Source: Polyangiaceae bacterium (GTDB taxonomy: Bacteria; Myxococcota_A; Polyangia; Polyangiales; Polyangiaceae). Taken from it: 56,752 bases of DNA. The DNA is taken from contig JABFXY010000126.1 of NCBI GenBank assembly GCA_013361525.1, positions 1 to 56,752 of the forward strand, read 5' to 3'. The notes beneath the pieces were generated by a model. The model was not told the DNA's origin, searched no databases, and saw only the letters and a program-made list of their open reading frames with translations. A program made the translations under genes and the position numbers. Below, piece after piece: positions 7,960 through 14,471 of the stretch (within the stretch, counting starts at the first letter, position 1; the number at the start of each line of letters is the position of its first letter).

Positions 7960-8990
7960 GGCGTCAGCCGGCGTACTTCTGCGAGGTCGCTGAACTCGTC
8001 GTCCGTCTCCCCCGATTGGGAGTTCATGGTCGCGATGGTGCCGAAGCACTCGGTGACGAACGCAAACGTCTTTTGGGTGGTGACGAGGGCGCCGACCGTA
8101 CGCGTCAAATCCACCCGGACCCGGAGTGAATCGAAGGTCGCAAACGGCGTCACGACGTTTCCGCGCTCGTCGACGCTGTTTTCGTAGGTCTCGAAGTAAA
8201 CGCCGTAGACCCCGGTGGCGTAACCGCTCACGGTCGAATCCGTCGTCCACGTGTCGCCGACCTGAAGGGGAAACTTCAAGACGGCGACCGGCGGGTCGTA
8301 TTCGAGCTCGGTGCGATAGAGACCGTCCTCGGGCGAGACGACGCCGCGGAGGAGCAATGCTTCGTCGCTCAGCTCGAAGACGCCGAGAAGATCCTCGGAC
8401 TCCGAGAGGCGTGATGCGTAGGTCGCGCCGGGGAATGTCGCCTCGTACCAGGTGCCCGCGAGCGGCAGCGTCTCGAGGAGCGTCGTGTGATCGCCTTGCA
8501 GCGCGGTCGAGAGATCCCAAGTCAGAACGCCGTCGACCTCGCTCCCCGCCGTGGAGAGGGTGACGTCGGTCGCGACGCGGAATTGCGCCTCGAGACCAGC
8601 TTCGAGAGGAATCTCGTCGCGCGAGACGATTCCTTCGTGTCCAGGGCTGCAGAGGCCGCTGCTGCCGCCGGCGCCGCCCTCGGGGCCGCCGCCGTCGGCG
8701 GGCCCGGCGCCGGAGCCACCCATTGCGTCTTCGCCGCCATTGCCGCCGTCATTCGTCGTACCGCCGGAGCCGCCGTCGGCGCTCGTGTCGATGCACACGC
8801 CGTCGTTGCACGCGCCGGACTCGCAATCGGCGCCGGACTCGCATTCCGCGCCGACGGGGCTGCCGACCGCGCACGCGGACACGAGCAGCAGGAGCGCAGC
8901 GAGCCCCAGACGTCCGGCCCGGGCAGCGTGACTGCCACCGAGGGTCGAGAAATGATCTCCGAAACGAGCCCCGCCCAGCTGCTTGCTCAT
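7956..8990 (-). CDS. Secreted lipoprotein, first gene of the PHA operon
   Basis: A 344-residue lipoprotein: the hydrophobic segment LGLAALLLLVSAC gives probable lipidation at Cys40, followed by a small Cys-rich stretch (ECESGADCESGACNDGVC) and a Gly/Asp/Ser-rich linker to about residue 113. The C-terminal ~230 residues match the paralogue at 4518-5357 (YDPPxxVLKxPxxVG, then ECF and GET motifs). Start ATG 8990 has a GGAAGG/AGGAAG ribosome site; an upstream ATG at 9038 would place a candidate PhaR operator inside the gene and is rejected. It heads the operon behind a TTGACA promoter and a PhaR dyad. Function unknown; a surface or periplasmic binding role is inferred from neighbours. Confidence 0.75.
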   Translation of the reverse strand: MSKQLGGARFGDHFSTLGGSHAARAGRLGLAALLLLVSACAVGSPVGAECESGADCESGACNDGVCIDTSADGGSGGTTNDGGNGGEDAMGGSGAGPADGGGPEGGAGGSSGLCSPGHEGIVSRDEIPLEAGLEAQFRVATDVTLSTAGSEVDGVLTWDLSTALQGDHTTLLETLPLAGTWYEATFPGATYASRLSESEDLLGVFELSDEALLLRGVVSPEDGLYRTELEYDPPVAVLKFPLQVGDTWTTDSTVSGYATGVYGVYFETYENSVDERGNVVTPFATFDSLRVRVDLTRTVGALVTTQKTFAFVTECFGTIATMNSQSGETDDEFSDLAEVRRLTP

Positions 8991-9022
8991 ACTTCCTGCC
9001 CTTCCGCTTCGGCCAGCTGCGA

Positions 9023-9037
9023 TGTTGCGACGCAACA
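9023..9037. promoter_or_regulatory. Candidate PhaR operator of the PHA operon, perfect dyad
   Basis: TGTTGCG-A-CGCAACA is a perfect 7-bp inverted repeat around one base. It falls just downstream of a minus-strand promoter (-35 at 9081-9076), where a bound repressor would block initiation of the seven-gene operon. It is identical in arms to the sites at 371 and 9774. Confidence 0.65.
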
Positions 9038-9050
9038 CGAGCAGCGGCGG

Positions 9051-9081
9051 GCTATATGCGGCGACCGTTGGCGGCTGTCAA
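9051..9081 (-). promoter_or_regulatory. Probable promoter of the PHA operon
   Basis: On the minus strand a perfect TTGACA (9081-9076) is followed by TATAGC (9056-9051) with a 19-bp spacer, or by CATATA with a 17-bp spacer. The dyad at 9023-9037 begins about 7 bp past the expected start site. Promoter rules in this phylum are loosely known, so this is a moderate call. Confidence 0.5.
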
Positions 9082-9112
9082 CACTCTTTCTTGTGCTATG
9101 CGGAAACGTCGA

Positions 9113-9127
9113 TGTTGCGGCGCAGAA
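9113..9127. promoter_or_regulatory. Candidate PhaR operator before phaR, half-conserved dyad
   Basis: TGTTGC-GGC-GCAGAA keeps the left arm and the GCA of the right arm of the TGTTGC-N3-GCAACA dyad. It is 24 bp before the chosen phaR start, consistent with autoregulation at lower affinity than the operon site. Confidence 0.5.
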
Positions 9128-9150
9128 CGATGCGTGCGACGACTCCGCCG

Positions 9151-9771
9151 ATGGCCGTGACGACGATCAAGAAGTACTCGAATCGGCGCCTCTACGACAC
9201 CGATGAGAGTCGCTACATCACGCTCGACGAGCTCACCGAGCGGATCAAGCGCGGCGTCGACGTCCAGATCGTGGACGCGAAGACGGGTGAGGATCTCACG
9301 CAGGCGACGCTCGTGCAGGTCGTCCTCGAGACGAAGGCAGCGCGCCTCTTGCCCGTCCCGCTCCTCGCGCGGCTCATCCGCATGCAGGACGATGCGCTGG
9401 CGGACTTCTTCAGCCGATACGTGTCGTTTGCCCTCGAAATGTACCTGACCGCGAAGTCCGGCGCGCAGGCTCTGTCGCCGTACGTGCCGTTCGCGAACCT
9501 GCCTTTTTCCGCGGGGAACGCATTCGCCCGCGCGCTCGGGGGGATGCCGTTTTGGGGTGAAGGGCCGGGCTATCCGCAGCAGCCGTACCCGCCCGGTTAC
9601 GGCCCCCAGCCGCAGGGAGGCGGGTACCACGTCCCGCCTCCGCCACCTCCTTCACCACCGCCGCCTCCTCCCGGGCCTGCACCGCCCGACGCATCGGACG
9701 TCGCCGCGCTTCGAAATGAGCTCGAAGAGCTGAAGAAGGAGCTTCGCGGCAAGCGCGGTAAGCGCTCTTGA
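9151..9771 (+). CDS. phaR: PHA synthesis repressor, PhaR type
   Basis: A 206-residue DNA-binding regulator. Residues 5-60 carry the PHB accumulation regulatory N-terminal domain (IKKYSNRRLYDT, then SRYITLDEL), followed by the second PhaR domain to about residue 105 (LVQVVLETK, FFSRYVSFALEMYL). A Pro-rich linker (about 143-180) leads to a short basic coiled-coil (LRNELEELKKELRGKRGKR). PhaR proteins repress phasin and PHA genes and are released by binding nascent PHA granules. ATG 9151 is chosen because the conserved domain starts at residue 5; ATG 9130 is an alternative, and neither has a strong ribosome site. It is divergent from the PHA operon, with dyads on both sides and one after its stop. 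Confidence 0.93.
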   Translation: MAVTTIKKYSNRRLYDTDESRYITLDELTERIKRGVDVQIVDAKTGEDLTQATLVQVVLETKAARLLPVPLLARLIRMQDDALADFFSRYVSFALEMYLTAKSGAQALSPYVPFANLPFSAGNAFARALGGMPFWGEGPGYPQQPYPPGYGPQPQGGGYHVPPPPPPSPPPPPPGPAPPDASDVAALRNELEELKKELRGKRGKRS

Positions 9772-9790
9772 TTTGTTGCGGTGCAACAAA
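9772..9790. promoter_or_regulatory. Candidate PhaR operator of the phasin gene, 8-bp perfect dyad
   Basis: TTTGTTGC-GGT-GCAACAAA starts at the base after the phaR stop codon. It is the longest of the dyads, with 8-bp perfect arms, and lies 6 bp upstream of a TTGACA box. A hairpin terminator for phaR is a possible second use. Confidence 0.65.
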
Positions 9791-9796
9791 ACCTCG

Positions 9797-9824
9797 TTGA
9801 CAGGGTCCAGCCCATGAATATTGT
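9797..9824 (+). promoter_or_regulatory. Probable phasin promoter
   Basis: TTGACA (9797-9802), a 16-bp spacer and TATTGT (9819-9824) lie directly after the dyad at 9772-9790 and 38 bp before the phasin start codon. Confidence 0.45.
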
Positions 9825-9861
9825 GGGCCTCGCCGGTGCACGAAGCACCGCAGAAAGCGAG

Positions 9862-10134
9862 ATGCCCATGTTCTCTGGTCCCTTTACGCAGTCGCAGCAA
9901 TTCCTCGACGTCTGGACGAAGCTCACGTCGGAGCAGATCGCTCGCTTCGAGCAGATGACGGCGCAATACGAAGAGGCGCAGCAGAAGGCGCTCGAGCGCG
10001 CCTGCGAGGCGATCGACGAGACGGCTCGCCTGATGAAGGAGTCGATCAGCTACGCCGCCCACCTCTCGGACGAGTGGCGCAAGATTGCGGTCGAGCAGGG
10101 CAAGAAGGCCGCCGAGACCGCAGCCAAGGCTTGA
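9862..10134 (+). CDS. Phasin-like PHA granule-associated protein
   Basis: A 90-residue, mostly helical amphipathic protein: FTQSQQFLDVWTKLTSEQIARFEQM opens a long helix, and the middle is rich in Glu, Gln and Ala, ending in a basic GKKAAETAAKA tail. Phasins coat PHA granules and limit their coalescence. Typical proteobacterial phasins are 110-190 residues, so this is short. ATG 9862 is used, with a purine-rich GAAAGCGAG just before it; ATG 9868 is a close alternative, and longer in-frame starts would read through the promoter. Identification rests on composition, position next to phaR and the PhaR dyad; sequence alone would be weak. Confidence 0.72.
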   Translation: MPMFSGPFTQSQQFLDVWTKLTSEQIARFEQMTAQYEEAQQKALERACEAIDETARLMKESISYAAHLSDEWRKIAVEQGKKAAETAAKA

Positions 10135-10167
10135 TGTGCCGACCGCAATCGGCGGCGGCCAGCGGGG

Positions 10168-10818
10168 CTATTCGACCGCCATCGAATAGCCCTTGCGAGC
10201 GATGTAGACGATCGCGCGGACATGGCCATTCGAGCCCGTGATGCGGCTCATCGTGGCCGATTCGGCGAACGTCTCCGCGTCGGTCGGTTCGGAGGTGCAA
10301 GCCGTCACGGCGGCGTCGGCCGCGGGCCCGTCGGCGGTGAGCTCGATCTCCGTGCGACACCGCTCCTTCTTGCACTCGAATGCGTGAATCTTCCCGCCCG
10401 GGGATAGGGCCTTTTCGAGGCGGGGTTTGCAGGCCGTTTCGGCGACCTTGGCCCAGGCCGGGTCGTCTGCTTCGTTGGTGAAGCGCTCTTCCCAATAGGC
10501 GACGAGCGCCTTACCGGACAGTGTCGCGGCCTTGCGTTTGGCGCGCAGCTCCTTTTCGAGAGCGGGACGCGCGTCGGCGGGCGCCTTCGCGAGGCGCTTT
10601 TCGAGATGTCGCTCGAACTCGGCCTCGCTCATCTCCTCGATCGGGGCGTAATCGACACGAAGCTCTTCCATTTCGGCGTGGAGCTGCGCGATGTCGGCTT
10701 CGAGGGCCTCGATACGATCGGAGAGGAACCGCTCACCCGGGGCGAGGGGGACCTTCCCCCCGCTGCTGCTGCAGGCCGCCAGCGCGAGCAGCGCGACGGA
10801 CGGTGCGAGACGTTTCAT
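10168..10818 (-). CDS. Lipoprotein with coiled-coil segment, unknown function
   Basis: A 216-residue protein starting MKRLAPSVALLALAACSSSGGK, a clear lipobox with probable lipidation at Cys16. Residues about 30-55 form a short coiled-coil (FLSDRIEALEADIAQLHAEMEEL). The C-terminal half has four Cys (TACKPRLEK, FECKKERCR, VTACTSEP) that could form disulfides and resembles secreted myxobacterial proteins of unknown role. ATG 10818 overlaps the stop of the dCMP deaminase gene by 4 bp, so the two are co-transcribed on the minus strand. No function can be assigned. Confidence 0.75.
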   Translation of the reverse strand: MKRLAPSVALLALAACSSSGGKVPLAPGERFLSDRIEALEADIAQLHAEMEELRVDYAPIEEMSEAEFERHLEKRLAKAPADARPALEKELRAKRKAATLSGKALVAYWEERFTNEADDPAWAKVAETACKPRLEKALSPGGKIHAFECKKERCRTEIELTADGPAADAAVTACTSEPTDAETFAESATMSRITGSNGHVRAIVYIARKGYSMAVE

Positions 10819-11255
10819 CCTTTTGCCTCGAGCGTGCACGCGACGAGCTCGATGCCGAGGCGCTTCGCGAAATCGAAGATCCGCTCGTCCCGGTAGAACT
10901 CACCGTAGGCGATCCGGACGATGCCTGCGTTCGCCAGCATCTTGAAGCAGTTCCAGCAGGGGGAGGCCGTCACATAAATGTCCGATTGATCGATACGCAC
11001 GCCGTTGCGCGCCGCCTGAATGACGGCGTTTGCTTCCGCGTGGATCGTTCGAACGCAATGGCCGTCCTGCATGAGGTGACCTTCTTCGTCGCAATGGGGC
11101 AAACCGCGGATGCTTCCGTTGTAGCCCGTCGCGAGGATTGATTTTTCGCGGACGATCACCGCCCCGACGTGTTTGCGGTCGCACGTCGCACGGCTCGCCA
11201 CGTCGCGCGCGATGCGCATGAAGTACTCGTCCCAGCTAGCCCGTCCCTGCGCCAT
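10815..11255 (-). CDS. dCMP/deoxycytidylate deaminase-family protein (ComEB-like)
   Basis: A 146-residue cytidine/deoxycytidylate deaminase fold. The zinc site is H72-A-E74 (in TIHAEANAV) with P-C100-W-N-C103 (SPCWNCFKM), and the N-terminal half has the VGAVIVREKSILATGYNGS signature of the dCMP deaminase group. Extra His and Cys residues (PHCDEEGH, DGHCVR) are typical of the ComEB-type two-zinc variant. It would convert dCMP to dUMP for dTTP synthesis in the cytosol. ATG 11255 starts the domain cleanly; a long in-frame upstream extension runs antisense through purD and is rejected. It is divergent from purD and overlaps the downstream lipoprotein by 4 bp. Confidence 0.92.
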   Translation of the reverse strand: MAQGRASWDEYFMRIARDVASRATCDRKHVGAVIVREKSILATGYNGSIRGLPHCDEEGHLMQDGHCVRTIHAEANAVIQAARNGVRIDQSDIYVTASPCWNCFKMLANAGIVRIAYGEFYRDERIFDFAKRLGIELVACTLEAKG

Positions 11256-11333
11256 GGCAGTCTTCCTAACGGTCTGGACCCCGCGCGACAACGGCGAGTT
11301 GCGGCGAGGCGGTGGCGCGGGTAGCGAGCGCCT

Positions 11334-12623
11334 GTGGAAAACGCTGCCCGAAAGGTGCTCGTCGTCGGAAGCGGTGGTCGAGAGCATGCGCTCGCACGCG
11401 TGCTCCTCCGCGGTCGTGACGACAGGGAGGTCATCGTCACCCCCGGCAATGGCGGGATCGCCGGTGACAGGCTCCGACGCGCGGACGTCGCGGTGAGCGA
11501 TACGGCAGGGCTGGTCGCGCTCGCGAAGCGCGAAGGCGTCGATCTGGTCGTCATCGGACCCGAAGCGCCGCTCTGCGCTGGGCTCTCGGACGCGCTCGGC
11601 GCCGAAGGTTTCGTGGTCTTCGGCGCATCGCAGGCAGCAGCCCGGCTCGAAGGCTCCAAGGCATTTCTCAAAGAGTTCGCGGTACGGCACGGCATTCCGA
11701 CGGCGCCCTTCACCGTCGTCCGGACGGTCGCCGAGGCGGAGGCCGCGATCGCCGCGCGCGGCGCGCCCATCGTCGTCAAAGCTGACGGGCTTTGCGCGGG
11801 CAAAGGTGTCGTCGTCGCGGAGTCGGTCGACGAAGCTCGTACGGCCGCGCGACAAATGATCGAAGACCGCATCTTCGGCGACGCCGGTGCCACCGTCGTT
11901 ATCGAGGAGAAGATCGTCGGCCGCGAGGTCAGCGTCCACGCGATTTGCGACGGTGAGCGGTTCGTCGTGCTCCCGCCCGCGCGCGATCACAAGCGTGTCT
12001 TCGACGGCGACCGCGGTCCGAACACCGGTGGAATGGGCGTCATCTGTCCGACCGACGACGTCAGCCCTCAGCTCATGGAGCGCATCGTGCGCGAGGTCAT
12101 CGCTCCGACCATCGAGGGCATGAAAAGCGAAGGTGCACCGTTTCGTGGTGTCCTCTTCGCCGGGCTCATGATCGACGCCGCGGGCATACCACTTTTGCTC
12201 GAGCACAACGTGCGCTTCGGCGATCCCGAATGTGAAGCAATGATGGAGCTCTTCGATTGTGATGTCGGAGCGGTGCTGGCCTCCGCGGCGCGCGGCACTC
12301 TCGATCCGGCGACGGTGAGCTTTGCACGCGATCGGTATGCGACGGTCGTCATCCTCGCGTCGGCGGGTTATCCCGACAAGCCGCGCCTCGGCGACCGAAT
12401 CGAAGGGATCGATCGCGCGGAAGCGCTCGGAGCGACGGTGCATCACGCCGGCACCAAGCGCGAGGCCGACGGCGTGCTCCTGACGAGCGGCGGCCGGGTC
12501 CTCGCGGTGACGGCGTCGGCCGGCTCGCTCGACGAGGCGCGCGCAATTGCCTATCGCGGCGCGGACGCCATCGAGTTTTCGGGCAAGCACTTGCGTCGAG
12601 ATATCGGCAAAACGGTCGCGTGA
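11334..12623 (+). CDS. purD: Phosphoribosylamine--glycine ligase (GARS)
   Basis: A 429-residue ATP-grasp ligase joining glycine to phosphoribosylamine, the second step of purine synthesis. The N-terminal signature VLVVGSGGREHALA follows the GTG start at 11334. VVIGPEAPL, the ATP-grasp IVVKADGLCAGKGVVVA, the RDHKRVFDGDRGPNTGGMG signature and RFGDPECE are all present. The length is normal for the family. Its stop overlaps the GTG of the next gene (GTGA), so the pseudouridine synthase is translationally coupled. The gene is divergent from the dCMP deaminase gene, and the 78-bp gap must hold both promoters. Confidence 0.97.
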   Translation: MENAARKVLVVGSGGREHALARVLLRGRDDREVIVTPGNGGIAGDRLRRADVAVSDTAGLVALAKREGVDLVVIGPEAPLCAGLSDALGAEGFVVFGASQAAARLEGSKAFLKEFAVRHGIPTAPFTVVRTVAEAEAAIAARGAPIVVKADGLCAGKGVVVAESVDEARTAARQMIEDRIFGDAGATVVIEEKIVGREVSVHAICDGERFVVLPPARDHKRVFDGDRGPNTGGMGVICPTDDVSPQLMERIVREVIAPTIEGMKSEGAPFRGVLFAGLMIDAAGIPLLLEHNVRFGDPECEAMMELFDCDVGAVLASAARGTLDPATVSFARDRYATVVILASAGYPDKPRLGDRIEGIDRAEALGATVHHAGTKREADGVLLTSGGRVLAVTASAGSLDEARAIAYRGADAIEFSGKHLRRDIGKTVA

Positions 12624-13297
12624 TCGGCCTCACGGTCCTGTACGAGGACGCGAAGTTCGTCGTCGTCGACAAGCCGAGCGGGCTGGCCGTTCATCGCGGT
12701 GCATCCGCGGACGAGGACGACATCGTCACGCGCCTCGTCCGCGCGAAGATCGTCGACCTTCGACCCGTACACCGCCTCGATCGAGGGACGAGCGGCGCGC
12801 TCGTCCTCGCGCGCGGCCCCGACGCAGCTCGTGAGCTCGGACGCGCCTTCGAGGAGGGTGCGATCGAAAAGACCTATGTGGCGCTCGTGCGCGGCGCGGT
12901 CGGCACCGAAGAAGTGCTGGTCGATTACGCAATACCTCGGGACGAAGGCGGCGCGCGTGTAGCGGCTCGGACGTTCGTACGCGGCATTGCGACCGCCGAG
13001 CTGATGGACAGCCCGCTTCGCGAACGTCGCTATTCACTGGTCGAAGCGAGGCCCGTCACCGGCCGCTTTCATCAAGTCCGCCGTCACGTGAAACACCTCG
13101 GCCATCCCGTCATCGGCGACGCGAATTACGGGCGGAGCGAGCACAATCGATTGCTGCGCGAAAAGCTGGGCCTCTCCAGGCTCGCGCTTCACGCTTCGCG
13201 AATCCGCGCCAAGGGATTGTTCGACGTCGGGAGTCCTCTGCCAGCCGATATGGCAAACCCGCTTTCGATGTTGGGCCTACGGACCCGCGAAGGTTGA
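12620..13297 (+). CDS. RluA-family pseudouridine synthase (TruC-like)
   Basis: A 225-residue RluA-family enzyme that isomerises uridine to pseudouridine in RNA. The catalytic motif is HRLDRGTSG with the Asp in RLD; FVVVDKPSGLAVHRG opens the domain, and RPVTGRFHQVRRHVKHLGHPVIGD is the conserved C-terminal stretch. There is no N-terminal S4 domain, and the size and HQVRRH spelling recall TruC, which modifies U65 of tRNA. GTG 12620 overlaps the purD stop. Target RNA is uncertain between tRNA and rRNA. Confidence 0.88.
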   Translation: MIGLTVLYEDAKFVVVDKPSGLAVHRGASADEDDIVTRLVRAKIVDLRPVHRLDRGTSGALVLARGPDAARELGRAFEEGAIEKTYVALVRGAVGTEEVLVDYAIPRDEGGARVAARTFVRGIATAELMDSPLRERRYSLVEARPVTGRFHQVRRHVKHLGHPVIGDANYGRSEHNRLLREKLGLSRLALHASRIRAKGLFDVGSPLPADMANPLSMLGLRTREG

Positions 13298-13382
13298 GAG
13301 ACGCACCACGTTCGTGTGACCAAACCGCCTCGGTGCGCGCCCGCTGCCGAGGCCGGCACGCCGTTGGCAACGCCTCGAATGG

Positions 13383-14471
13383 ATGCGTATTGCATTGGTC
13401 TCGACGTGCGCGGTGAGCACACCGCCCGCCGGTTACGGCGGGACGGAGCTCGTCGTCGCGGAGCTCGCGAAAGGGCTCGTCGAGAGCGGCCACGATGTCG
13501 TGCTCTACGCAACGGGTGATTCCACGGCCGAGGTTCCCATTCGCTCGTTGTTCGAGACACCGGTTTGGCCTCCCGACGATCTCGCCGAGCAACGTCACGC
13601 TGCGTTCGCGTTCGACGACCTACGGAAAAGAGACATCGACGTGGTACACGTCAATCACGCTTGCGCGCTGCCGTTCCGATTCACGACACCCGCGCCCTGC
13701 GTCCTGACCGTGCATCACGACCGCATCGAGCGCCTCATTCCCCATTATGAAGCGTTTCCCGACGTGAACTTCGTCGGCATTTCGGAGCGGCAAGCCGAGC
13801 TGTCCCCGGAGATACCGTTTGCACGGGTGATCCACCACGGTATCGATACGTCGCTGTATCCCGAAGGGTCGGGTCGCGGCGATTACGTCGCTTTTCTCGG
13901 TCGGTTCTGCGAAGACAAGGGCACCCATCTCGCGATCGACGCCGCCGAGATGGCGGGGATGCCGATTCAGCTGGGGGGCGCGATTCACGGTATCGACGAT
14001 GCGCAGCGATATTTCGAGCGCGAGGTGCGACCTCGATTGGCTCGTTTGGGCGAGCGGGCAACATGGCGTGGCGAGCTCAGCCACGAGCCGAAGATCGCGC
14101 TGTTGTCCGACGCGCGGGCGACGCTGTTTCCCATTCAATGGGAGGAGCCGTTCGGGCTCGTCATGATCGAGTCGATGCTCGTCGGCACGCCGGTCGTCGC
14201 ATTCCGGCACGGGAGCGCGCCCGAGGTCGTCGAGGAGGGGGTCACCGGGTTCATCGTCGACTCGATGGAAGAGATGAGCGCCCGGCTGAAGACGCTCGGT
14301 CCCTTCGATCGAGCACGTTGTCGCGCGCGGGCTCTCGAGCGCTGGTCGACGCAACGAATGACACGGGATTACGTGGATCTCTATCGTGAGCTGGTCGAGC
14401 GGCCCTACGGCGCGATCCCGATTTCGACGGACGGAGTGGCTCGTCATGGCGCTCAGCATTCCGCACGCTAA
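13383..14471 (+). CDS. GT4-type glycosyltransferase
   Basis: A 362-residue GT-B fold glycosyltransferase. The N-terminal domain has PPAGYGGTELVVAELAKGL, the nucleotide/acceptor loop usual for family 4; the C-terminal domain has FLGRFCEDKG, a donor-site FPIQWEEPFGLVMIESMLVGTPVVAF with the E-x7-E motif, and GVTGFIVD. It transfers a sugar from a nucleotide donor to an unknown acceptor in the cytosol. ATG 13383 is used with only a weak ribosome site. The gene overlaps the debranching-type glucosidase by 26 bp, a pairing that suggests trehalose, glycogen or another alpha-glucan metabolism. Confidence 0.9.
   Translation: MRIALVSTCAVSTPPAGYGGTELVVAELAKGLVESGHDVVLYATGDSTAEVPIRSLFETPVWPPDDLAEQRHAAFAFDDLRKRDIDVVHVNHACALPFRFTTPAPCVLTVHHDRIERLIPHYEAFPDVNFVGISERQAELSPEIPFARVIHHGIDTSLYPEGSGRGDYVAFLGRFCEDKGTHLAIDAAEMAGMPIQLGGAIHGIDDAQRYFEREVRPRLARLGERATWRGELSHEPKIALLSDARATLFPIQWEEPFGLVMIESMLVGTPVVAFRHGSAPEVVEEGVTGFIVDSMEEMSARLKTLGPFDRARCRARALERWSTQRMTRDYVDLYRELVERPYGAIPISTDGVARHGAQHSAR

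Noticed and set aside
10815..12590. 591-residue minus-strand reading including the dCMP deaminase
   Set aside because: Only the last 146 residues match the deaminase; the rest is antisense to purD.
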